This document shows positions 1-5,349 of a DNA stretch of 6,946 nucleotides, piece after piece. The notes under the pieces are model-generated. The model did not search any database. It was not told the origin of the DNA and saw only the letters and a program-made list of their open reading frames with translations. Source of the stretch: an uncultured Pseudomonadota bacterium (lineage in GTDB: Bacteria; Pseudomonadota; Gammaproteobacteria; Burkholderiales; Nitrosomonadaceae); assembly GCA_903957805.1 (NCBI GenBank), contig CAJBQQ010000055.1:1-6946 (forward strand), read 5' to 3'. A program made the position numbers and the translations under genes. The stretch's first letter is position 1. Every line of letters begins with the position of its first letter.

Positions 1-369
1 GAGAAGCCTCATTATTATGACGTTGTCACCTGCATGGAAATGCTTGAGCACGTACCGGATCCAGCCAGTATCGTGCGTTCTTGTGCCAAACTGGTGAAAC
101 CCGGCGGGTGGGTCTTCTTCTCTACACTCAACCGGAATCCAAAGTCTTACCTATACGCCGTAGTCGGCGCGGAATATCTGTTAAATCTACTTCCGCGCGG
201 CACACACGATTACGCCAAATTTATCAAGCCATCCGAGCTCGCACGCATGGCACGCAATGCTAGGCTTGATACTGAGGAGATTACAGGTATGACTTATAAC
301 CCGATGACTAAAGTCTATGCACTCTCCCCCGATTCGAGTGTGAACTACATCATGGTGTGCCGCGCATAG
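1..369 (+). CDS. ubiG: Ubiquinone biosynthesis O-methyltransferase UbiG, C-terminal part
   Basis: The reading frame is open from base 1 and ends in TAG, giving the last 122 residues of a protein that is usually about 240 long; the start lies outside the window. UbiG is a SAM-dependent class I methyltransferase that carries out both O-methylations of the ubiquinone ring at the inner membrane. The visible part holds the end of the Rossmann fold and the UbiG signatures: CMEMLEHVPDP, then LVKPGGWVFFSTLNRNPK, then GTHDYAKFIKPSEL and the late ITGMTYNP. The N-terminal SAM-binding glycine loop is off the window. The next gene begins 22 bases after the stop, so the two are probably co-transcribed. The family call is very secure, and nothing looks broken in the part seen. 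Confidence 0.94.
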   Translation, partial: EKPHYYDVVTCMEMLEHVPDPASIVRSCAKLVKPGGWVFFSTLNRNPKSYLYAVVGAEYLLNLLPRGTHDYAKFIKPSELARMARNARLDTEEITGMTYNPMTKVYALSPDSSVNYIMVCRA

Positions 370-391
370 TTCCGATGTTGCGCATCTGCCG

Positions 392-1039
392 ATGATAAAG
401 GCCGTCCTCTTTGACCTCGACGGTACCCTTGCTGATACTGCACCCGATCTGGGTCATGCACTCAACCAGCAACGTATCGCGCGCGGACTATCGGCTGTTC
501 CATTGGAACTGATCCGGACCGAAGCCTCGGCCGGTGCACGTGGGCTATTGGGACTGGGATTTAATATCGCCCCAGGCGACTCAGATTACCCTGATATGCG
601 TGAGGAGTTTTTAGATCTTTACGCCGCCCGACTGTGCCACGATACCCAACTGTTTCCGGGAGTATCTGAACTACTTGATCAGCTTGAGGCCCGCAAACTA
701 CCCTGGGGAATCGTCACCAATAAACCCGCTCGCTTTGCCAAGCCTCTGATTCATCTACTAGGACTGAGCCAGAGGGCCGCATGCCTCATTAGCGGCGGCG
801 ATACTGCCCACTCCAAGCCACACCCCGAACCCCTTCTGACAGCAAGCCACGCATTGGCCGTGGCACCCGACACCTGCATCTATCTGGGAGACGATATGAG
901 GGATGTGGAGGCCAGTCTAGCTGCGGGAATGGAGCCTGTCATCGCCAGATACGGCTACCTAGGCAATGGCCATCCGCCCGAATCTTGGGGGGCCAGATAC
1001 CTAATTGACCATCCGCGTGAGCTACTTGCTTATCTTTAA
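392..1039 (+). CDS. mupP: HAD-family phosphatase, MupP-like (often annotated as phosphoglycolate phosphatase, Gph)
   Basis: This is a 215-residue haloacid dehalogenase phosphatase with all four HAD motifs. DLDGTLADT has nucleophile Asp8 and Asp10, Thr109-Asn110 lies in WGIVTNKP, Lys142 lies in SKP, and GDDMRD supplies Asp167/Asp168. A helical cap domain lies between motifs I and II. Members of this subfamily are commonly labelled phosphoglycolate phosphatase. Its position directly after ubiG, the WGIVTNKPARFAKP segment and the ending with RYGYL, WGA and DHPREL resemble, from memory, Pseudomonas MupP. MupP dephosphorylates N-acetylmuramic acid 6-phosphate in peptidoglycan recycling. I therefore infer MupP, with phosphoglycolate phosphatase as the alternative. 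The start is the only ATG placing motif I at the usual distance. No clear Shine-Dalgarno sequence precedes it, so translation may be coupled to ubiG. Confidence 0.85.
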   Translation: MIKAVLFDLDGTLADTAPDLGHALNQQRIARGLSAVPLELIRTEASAGARGLLGLGFNIAPGDSDYPDMREEFLDLYAARLCHDTQLFPGVSELLDQLEARKLPWGIVTNKPARFAKPLIHLLGLSQRAACLISGGDTAHSKPHPEPLLTASHALAVAPDTCIYLGDDMRDVEASLAAGMEPVIARYGYLGNGHPPESWGARYLIDHPRELLAYL

Positions 1040-1078
1040 GTCGGCAGACCCTTGATTCTGTTAAAATCTGGTCAGTGA

Positions 1079-1102
1079 TGATTGAACTTTACGGTTTAAT
1101 CA
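1079..1102 (+). other. Hairpin between the phosphatase gene and ssrA
   Basis: TGATTGAAC and GTTTAATCA form a 9-bp stem with one G-U pair around a six-base loop. No T-run follows, so it is not a standard terminator, although it could end or slow transcription from the phosphatase gene. The left arm contains the proposed -35 box of ssrA. The structure is visible in the sequence; its role is unknown. Confidence 0.3.
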
Positions 1103-1111
1103 CCATCTTAT
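1082..1111 (+). promoter_or_regulatory. Possible ssrA promoter
   Basis: TTGAAC (1082-1087) and TCTTAT (1106-1111), 18 bases apart, match the sigma-70 consensus at four of six positions each. Transcription would begin near 1119, about a dozen bases before the mature tmRNA 5' end. That fits a short leader removed by RNase P. An overlapping TATAAG (1109-1114) is another possible -10. A further TAAAAT (1062-1067) is a better -10 match but has no -35 partner. This is a weak, position-based call. Confidence 0.35.
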
Positions 1112-1130
1112 AAGGACTACATAGAATGCC

Positions 1131-1493
1131 GGGGGCGACTTGGCTTCGACGTGGGTTGCAAAGCAGCGCAGGGCATACCGAGGACCAGTCACCTCGTAAA
1201 TACATCTGGAAAAGCAATAGTCGCAAACGACGAACGTTACGCTCTAGCCGCTTAAATCCGGCTAGACTCTGCACCGGTGGGCCTCAACGCCGGGTCTGGC
1301 AACAGACAGCAGAGCCATTAACGAGGATCGCGCTCCGTAGGGTCGCTTTACAGAGCGTTAAAAAATAGGTGGCTCGCTTGTCATCAGCCCGCCGGTTGGC
1401 GGATGCCGGGTTAAACTAAATAACATGGCTAAGTATGTAGAACTGACTGTAGAGGACTTGCGGACGCGGGTTCGATTCCCGCCGCCTCCACCA
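1131..1493 (+). ncRNA. ssrA: Transfer-messenger RNA (tmRNA, ssrA)
   Basis: This 363-base one-piece tmRNA rescues ribosomes stalled on broken mRNA, together with SmpB, and tags the nascent protein for proteolysis. The ends fold into an alanine tRNA-like domain. GGGGGCG (1131-1137) pairs with CGCCTCC (1483-1489), and the third pair is G-U, the alanyl-tRNA synthetase identity element. The T arm is GCGGG-TTCGATT-CCCGC (1466-1482), and the encoded CCA ends at 1493. The resume codon GCA (1223) opens the reading frame ANDERYALAA, ending at TAA (1253-1255). With the alanine carried by tmRNA itself the tag is AANDERYALAA. An 8-bp stem TCTAGCCG/CGGCTAGA (1243-1250, 1259-1266) puts the tag stop codon in its loop, as in E. 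coli helix 5. The E. coli tag differs by Asn instead of Arg. smpB is not in the window. Confidence 0.98.
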
Positions 1494-1650
1494 ATTAGAT
1501 ACAAGTGCAGGACCCCTTGCAGAGTCGGCATGCTCAAGATGGCTAAGTTGCGGGGAATGTCCCCAGACTGAACCTTCAAAATAAACTCCATACTAGGAGA
1601 AATTCGATTCGATTCAAGGATGCAAGTTCAGCGCCTTGATTTCATACAGA

Positions 1651-1726
1651 GGAGGGTTACTTGATCAGCAGTTCTCTAAGGATCCAGTACCATTTGTATG
1701 GGACATGACTCCTTGACTAACCCTCC
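1651..1726. repeat. Perfect 9-bp inverted repeat with nested pairing, upstream of the desaturase gene
   Basis: GGAGGGTTA (1651-1659) is exactly complementary to TAACCCTCC (1718-1726), 58 bases apart. Between them AAGGA (1678-1682) can pair with TCCTT (1710-1714). A hairpin pairs 1687-1693 with 1698-1704 with one A-G mismatch around TTGT. The three helices nest in order, so the whole could fold as one RNA. The right arm also lies between the -35 and -10 boxes proposed for the desaturase, so the arms could instead be two half-sites for a repressor. Pairing is seen directly; either role is inference. The short inner helices could be chance. Confidence 0.45.
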
Positions 1727-1740
1727 ATTTCCCGTTAAAT
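1713..1740 (+). promoter_or_regulatory. Possible desaturase promoter
   Basis: TTGACT (1713-1718) and TTAAAT (1735-1740) are 16 bases apart and match the sigma-70 consensus at five and four of six positions. Transcription would begin near 1747, leaving a leader of about 42 bases before the ATG at 1789. The right arm of the inverted repeat begins at the last base of the -35 box. A second pair, TTGAAA (1740-1745) with AATTAT (1763-1768), would start transcription on top of the ribosome binding site and is less likely. Confidence 0.45.
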
Positions 1741-1788
1741 TGAAACGCAACTTCACCCTGAAAATTATCCCAAAAGGATTGTAACCAC

Positions 1789-2958
1789 ATGACCTTAGGC
1801 CTTATTGATTTGCCCTGGTGGGGCTATATTCTAGTCACCCTAGGACTCACCCACGTATCCATCGCTGGGATCACCATATTTCTTCATCGTCACCAGGCCC
1901 ACCGTGCACTAGATCTGCACCCCATACCCAGCCACTTTTTCCGTTTCTGGCTATGGCTCACCACCGGCATGGAGACCAAAGAATGGGCGGCAGTGCACCG
2001 CAAGCACCATGCCAAGTGCGAGTCCTCTGAAGATCCCCATAGTCCTCAAGTTTATGGCATCGGCAAAATACTGAAGGAGGGTTCTGAACTCTACCGGAAG
2101 GAAGCCAGAAACCCAGAGACCTTAGAGAGATATGGTCACGGCACGCCGGATGACTGGATCGAACGGAATATCTATACAAAGCATAGTGCCAAGGGCGTTG
2201 CCCTGATGCTGATCATTAATATGGTGCTTTTCGGCCCCATCGGGATCACCATGTGGGCGGTTCAGATGCTCTGGTCTCCGATCATGGCTGCCGGTATTAT
2301 TAATGGGGTTGGTCACTTCTGGGGTTACCGTAACTTCCAGGCGGAGGATGCAAGCCGTAATATCATCCCATGGGGGATCCTCATCGGCGGTGAAGAGTTA
2401 CATAACAATCACCATGCTTATGCCACCTCCGCCCGTCTATCGAATAAGTGGTATGAGTTCGACATCGGTTGGATGTATATCTGCATTCTGGTCTTCTTTG
2501 GGCTCGCTCAGGTGAAAAAGGTTGCTCCAAAGTTACGGCTTGATACTGCCAAGACACAGTGCGATCTCGATACCCTTCAGTCCGTAATATCCCACCGGTA
2601 CGAGGTGCTGACAAAGTACACTCATTCTCTCAAGTTAACGCTCGCTAAAGAGGTTGATCATCTGAAAGAGTTGGCCACACATCACGGGGTAGATCGTCCC
2701 ACCCTCAACCGTTGGGTGCTGGCCGACTCCAAAACTCTTAAAGAGGATGAGCGTGCTAAGCTGAGCCTGGTATTGAGCAAGACTACAACACTGGATAAGG
2801 TCTACACCATGCGTGAGGAACTCATGTCTGTATGGCAACGCTCCACATCAACCAAGGATGAACTGGTCAAACAATTGGAAGACTGGTGCCGTCGCGCCGA
2901 AGAGAGTGGTATCGAGGTGCTGCAGAATTTCTCACGCAGGCTTCGTTGCTACGCATAA
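1789..2958 (+). CDS. Membrane fatty acid desaturase (acyl-CoA/acyl-lipid delta-9 type, DesA/DesB-like) with C-terminal extension
   Basis: This 389-residue protein belongs to the integral-membrane di-iron desaturases, which insert a cis double bond (usually delta-9) into fatty acyl chains with oxygen and an electron donor. The three histidine boxes are intact: HRHQAH (33-38), HRKHH (70-74) and HNNHH (205-209), with a further His176 in NGVGH. Hydrophobic segments lie near 11-31, 136-160, 162-178 and 226-242. The order of boxes and spacers matches Pseudomonas-type DesA/DesB proteins, which are about 390-400 long. Residues from about 245 onward form a soluble, charged, helical tail absent from minimal desaturases; its last 90 residues resemble the end of ISL3 transposases. 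It is a single gene between ssrA and a strong terminator. A role in membrane fluidity is inferred from the family. Regiospecificity and acyl carrier cannot be read from sequence. Confidence 0.9.
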   Translation: MTLGLIDLPWWGYILVTLGLTHVSIAGITIFLHRHQAHRALDLHPIPSHFFRFWLWLTTGMETKEWAAVHRKHHAKCESSEDPHSPQVYGIGKILKEGSELYRKEARNPETLERYGHGTPDDWIERNIYTKHSAKGVALMLIINMVLFGPIGITMWAVQMLWSPIMAAGIINGVGHFWGYRNFQAEDASRNIIPWGILIGGEELHNNHHAYATSARLSNKWYEFDIGWMYICILVFFGLAQVKKVAPKLRLDTAKTQCDLDTLQSVISHRYEVLTKYTHSLKLTLAKEVDHLKELATHHGVDRPTLNRWVLADSKTLKEDERAKLSLVLSKTTTLDKVYTMREELMSVWQRSTSTKDELVKQLEDWCRRAEESGIEVLQNFSRRLRCYA

Positions 2959-2968
2959 CTTGATAAAA

Positions 2969-3009
2969 CACCATAAAAAAACCCGCCTTCGGCGGGTTTT
3001 TTTATGGTG
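2969..3009. terminator. Two-way intrinsic terminator between the desaturase gene and rpmG
   Basis: A perfect inverted repeat with 19-base arms (2969-2987 and 2991-3009) surrounds the loop TTC. The core is CCCGCC-TTC-GGCGGG, with seven T on the right and seven A on the left, so it has a U-run in both directions. It begins 10 bases after the desaturase stop and ends 17 bases before the rpmG stop, serving both convergent units. Confidence 0.96.
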
Positions 3010-3026
3010 CCAATCCTATACCTTGC

Positions 3027-3182
3027 TCACTTGAGCTTAGTTTCCTTGTAGGTGACATGCTTACGCACTACCGGATCAAATTTCAGAATTTCCAGTTTCT
3101 CAGGGGTGGTACGCTTGTTCTTAGTGGTCGTATAGAAATGACCCGTACCGGCCGAGGATTCAAGTTTTATTTTCTCGCGCAT
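3027..3182 (-). CDS. rpmG: 50S ribosomal protein L33
   Basis: The 51-residue product begins MREKIKLESSAGTGHFYTTT, contains KNKRTTPEKLEILKFDP and ends VTYKETKLK, as expected for L33 of the large ribosomal subunit. It has no cysteine, so it is the zinc-independent type without the CxxC pairs. The start is clear: AAGGA lies just upstream of the ATG on the minus strand. The gene begins 29 bases after the rpmB stop and is surely co-transcribed with it, the usual rpmB-rpmG pair of proteobacteria. Its mRNA ends at the terminator at 2969-3009. Confidence 0.97.
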   Translation of the reverse strand: MREKIKLESSAGTGHFYTTTKNKRTTPEKLEILKFDPVVRKHVTYKETKLK

Positions 3183-3211
3183 GAAGATTCCTTGAGTTAT
3201 TTATTCGTTTG

Positions 3212-3448
3212 TTAGATGCTGTCACCATTGGCTCGCATCCCAGCGAGTACGGAATCAATACCATTCTTGTCAATAGTCCGAAGGGCTGCATTGGATAAGC
3301 GCAGTCTGATCCAGCGGTTCTCGCTCTCAACCCAAAATTTACGACGCTGCAGGTTGGGCAGAAAACGTCTCTTAGTCTTATTGTTAGCGTGGGAAACATT
3401 GTTGCCGGACATGGGTTTCTTACCGGTAACCTCACATACTCGTGCCAT
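3212..3448 (-). CDS. rpmB: 50S ribosomal protein L28
   Basis: The 78-residue product, the same length as in E. coli, begins MARVCEVTGKKPMSGNNVSH and continues with TKRRFLPNLQRRKFWVESE. These are the standard L28 signatures, and it is a structural part of the large subunit. The frame stays open upstream to an ATG at 3472. The start at 3448 is preferred because it gives the conserved N terminus and is preceded by GGAG at the right distance. It is the first gene of the rpmB-rpmG unit and diverges from coaBC. In many gammaproteobacteria radC lies between coaBC and rpmB; here it does not. Confidence 0.97.
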   Translation of the reverse strand: MARVCEVTGKKPMSGNNVSHANNKTKRRFLPNLQRRKFWVESENRWIRLRLSNAALRTIDKNGIDSVLAGMRANGDSI

Positions 3449-3480
3449 GATGATGCACTCCAGAATTCGCAAAAGGGCGC

Positions 3481-3510
3481 ATTATATCCCGATTCCTGTA
3501 GTTTCCTCAA
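3481..3510 (-). promoter_or_regulatory. rpmB-rpmG promoter with GC-rich discriminator
   Basis: Read on the minus strand, TTGAGG (3510-3505) and a perfect TATAAT (3486-3481) are 18 bases apart, about 32 bases before the rpmB ATG. The bases after the -10 box are GCGCCC. Such a GC-rich discriminator is typical of promoters held down by ppGpp and DksA in gammaproteobacteria, which fits a ribosomal protein operon. Growth-rate control is inferred from this, not shown. Confidence 0.75.
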
Positions 3511-3521
3511 ATCAAATCAAA
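3507..3521. repeat. Three tandem copies of TCAAA at the rpmB promoter
   Basis: TCAAA is repeated exactly three times. On the minus strand it reads TTTGA three times; the last copy overlaps the -35 box and the other two lie upstream of it. The A/T-rich run may act as an UP-like element for the polymerase alpha subunit. Only the repeat itself is certain. Confidence 0.6.
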
Positions 3522-3635
3522 TACACGATGAATAACCAATAGAGTACGATCCCTAAAGTTAGCAATGATCTCTCTGTAGGGGATATTGCTTTTAGTTTAG
3601 AATCTCGCTCCCACGCCGGACGGTAAGAACTGATT

Positions 3636-4838
3636 ATGAATGACGCACACCACACAAACAATCGTCTGCTCCTAGGATTAACAGGCGGAGTGGCCGCATA
3701 CAAGGCGGCGGAACTCGCGCGGATGTTGATTCAAAGTGGAGTCGAGGTGCAGGTGGTGATGACTCAATCGGCCTGCCGATTTATCGGTACGGCTACAATG
3801 CAATCACTGACCGGAAGGCCAGTCTTCACGGATCTGTGGGATGACCGTGTGGCCAATAATATGGCCCATATTGATCTCTCTCGTAATGCGGATGCAATCC
3901 TAATCGCACCTGCCAGTGCTGACTTCATCTCCAAGCTCGCCCATGGCCTAGCAGACGACCTGCTCTCGACACTGTGCCTCGCGCGTAAGTGCCCACTTCT
4001 GATCGCACCTGCCATGAATAGCCAGATGTGGAACCACCCGGCCACTCAACGAAACCTGGCCACGCTACGTCTTGACGGGGTGACGGTTCTCGATCCAGAT
4101 AGTGGCGAGCAGGCCTGTGGTGAGACCGGCATGGGCCGCATGCTCGAGCCTAGTGTGTTGGCCGAGGCAGCGAAAGCGGCTTTTCAAAATGGTCTACTAC
4201 AAGGAAAACGTGTTTTAGTGACTGCTGGGCCGAGCTTCGAACCGATTGATGCAGTTCGCGGGATCACTAACTCAAGCTCAGGAAAGATGGGTTATGCTGT
4301 CGCTTTCGCTGCACTGCAAGCGGGTGCGGATGTCACGCTGATATCCGGCCCGGTGAGCTTACAGGCCCCGCCCGCTATTCGCCTTATTAAGGTGGTGAGT
4401 GCACTGGATATGCTAGAAGCGGTGAAGAAAGAAGTCACGCAGGCTGATATTTTTATAAGTGTTGCCGCGGTGGCAGACTACAGGACTACCCATGTCAGCA
4501 AGCAGAAAATTAAGAAGACGGGTGCCGGCCTCACTCTTGAACTCACACCCAATCCAGACATTCTAGAATACGTGACAAGCCTTCCCAGGCCACCATTCTG
4601 TGTCGGCTTTGCGGCAGAGACAGAGAATCTTGAAGAGAATGCGTCCGCTAAACGGCTCAAGAAAAAACTACCCCTGCTGGCCGCCAATCTGGCACAAGAT
4701 GCAATCGGATCTGATGAGAGTGCACTTATTTTATTTGACGACGCGGGTCAATACCCCTTGGCAAGAGCGCCAAAGATGCAGCAGGCCCAGCGTCTGGTTC
4801 AACATATCTCATCGCTGTATGGGAAACAATGCTCCTGA
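3636..4838 (+). CDS. coaBC: Bifunctional CoaBC: phosphopantothenoylcysteine decarboxylase / phosphopantothenate-cysteine ligase
   Basis: This 400-residue protein carries out two steps of coenzyme A synthesis in the cytoplasm. CoaB joins 4'-phosphopantothenate to cysteine using CTP, and CoaC decarboxylates the product with FMN. The N-terminal CoaC domain (about 1-190) has the flavoprotein start LGLTGGVAAYKAAEL, the catalytic His78 in MAHIDLSR, Asn128 in IAPAMN and Cys161 in EQACGETGMGRM. The CoaB domain (about 190-400) has EPIDAVRGITNSSSGKMG with Asn212, AAVADYR, the lysine motif KQKIKK (290-294) and FAAET (325-329). All known key residues are present and the length is normal, so both activities are expected. 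TAGPS replaces the more usual TAGPT at 196-200. The Shine-Dalgarno is weak (GGTAAG). The gene diverges from rpmB, and a DUF192 gene follows after 58 bases instead of dut. Confidence 0.97.
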   Translation: MNDAHHTNNRLLLGLTGGVAAYKAAELARMLIQSGVEVQVVMTQSACRFIGTATMQSLTGRPVFTDLWDDRVANNMAHIDLSRNADAILIAPASADFISKLAHGLADDLLSTLCLARKCPLLIAPAMNSQMWNHPATQRNLATLRLDGVTVLDPDSGEQACGETGMGRMLEPSVLAEAAKAAFQNGLLQGKRVLVTAGPSFEPIDAVRGITNSSSGKMGYAVAFAALQAGADVTLISGPVSLQAPPAIRLIKVVSALDMLEAVKKEVTQADIFISVAAVADYRTTHVSKQKIKKTGAGLTLELTPNPDILEYVTSLPRPPFCVGFAAETENLEENASAKRLKKKLPLLAANLAQDAIGSDESALILFDDAGQYPLARAPKMQQAQRLVQHISSLYGKQCS

Positions 4839-4896
4839 TAAACCCCTATGCACTACGAAACCCTACAATCTTTACCACCCCACGACTAGGATTAGA

Positions 4897-5331
4897 ATGA
4901 TCCATCGTCTTGCAATCCTACTCATTCTTTTTGTTTCAGCACCGGTCGGTGCTGAGATGCCGATAATCCAGGTCAAGATTGCTAATCACGGTCTATACAC
5001 TGAGGTCGCCAGTACCCAGCAGTCTCGTATGCAGGGTCTGATGCATCGACAATCGATGGGTCAGGATAGGGGGATGCTATTCGTCTTTCCAGAGAACGGT
5101 TATCACAGCATGTGGATGGTCAATACGAATATCCCGCTGAGCGTCGCCTTTATTGATGAGAAGGGTATGATCCTCAATATCGCAGACATGGTTCCCCATA
5201 CTCGGACGGCACATGGCTCGGCAGGATTAGCTAAGTATGCGATCGAGACGAATCTTGGGTGGTTCTGGGAGAGAGGGATAAAGGCAGGAAAGTATGTCAC
5301 CGGACTGGAGAGAGCTCCAGCGGCAGAATAG
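4897..5331 (+). CDS. Exported DUF192 family protein
   Basis: This 144-residue protein has an N-terminal signal peptide: MIHR, then a hydrophobic run (5-13), with likely cleavage after Ala19 in PVGA|E. The mature part is one DUF192 domain (COG1430 type). Family hallmarks are QQSRMQGLMHRQSM (41-54), RGMLFVFPE (58-66), MWMVNTNIPLSVAFID (72-87) and the late PHTRTAHGS. The function of the family is not established; members are small beta-rich proteins, often exported. The frame is open further upstream inside coaBC. The ATG at 4897 is chosen because it gives a good signal peptide, lies outside coaBC and has AGGA five bases before it. It probably shares the coaBC transcript. Its stop lies 18 bases from the stop of the convergent ffh. 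Confidence 0.88.
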   Translation: MIHRLAILLILFVSAPVGAEMPIIQVKIANHGLYTEVASTQQSRMQGLMHRQSMGQDRGMLFVFPENGYHSMWMVNTNIPLSVAFIDEKGMILNIADMVPHTRTAHGSAGLAKYAIETNLGWFWERGIKAGKYVTGLERAPAAE

Positions 5332-5349
5332 TTTGGGAGTATCTTCGCC

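Larger units (their letters stand above)
1494..1788. other. Non-coding stretch between ssrA and the desaturase gene
   Basis: No convincing protein gene is present on either strand. There is no classical terminator for ssrA: GGGG-AATGT-CCCC (1552-1564) is a short stem without a T-run. TCAAGG (1614-1619) can pair with CCTTGA (1634-1639). The octamer TTCGATTC occurs twice, overlapping, at 1603-1615 and also in the tmRNA T loop (1471-1478). The right part carries the inverted repeat and promoter listed separately. A weak Shine-Dalgarno (AAGG, 1774-1777) precedes the desaturase ATG. Confidence 0.6.

Noticed and set aside
1126..1368. Open frame of 80 codons on the + strand, and a 61-codon frame on the - strand (1089-1274)
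   Set aside because: Both lie over the tmRNA, whose ends, T arm and tag are unmistakable. The proteins are arginine-rich with no family pattern.
1552..1564. GGGG-AATGT-CCCC as the ssrA terminator
   Set aside because: The stem has only four pairs and is followed by AGACTGAACC, with no T-run.
1358..1591. A 77-codon minus-strand frame
   Set aside because: It covers the tmRNA 3' half and the non-coding stretch after it. It has no ribosome binding site, and the GGGNRTRVRKS stretch is just the reverse of the T-arm region, a common false gene next to tRNA-like ends.
3160..3510. Long minus-strand frame of 116 codons overlapping rpmB
   Set aside because: It is a shifted-frame shadow of rpmB and part of its promoter; L28 and L33 explain this DNA fully.
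3574..3603. Promoter for coaBC using TAGAAT (3598-3603)
   Set aside because: The -10 is fair, but no -35 with more than three matches lies 16-18 bases upstream, so I did not list it.
4864..4869. TACAAT as a -10 box for the DUF192 gene
   Set aside because: It is a good hexamer, but no -35 sits at a usable distance; read-through from coaBC is simpler.
4600..4896. A longer N terminus for the DUF192 gene starting inside coaBC
   Set aside because: The extra 99 residues are the out-of-frame reading of the coaBC end and would bury the signal peptide inside the protein.
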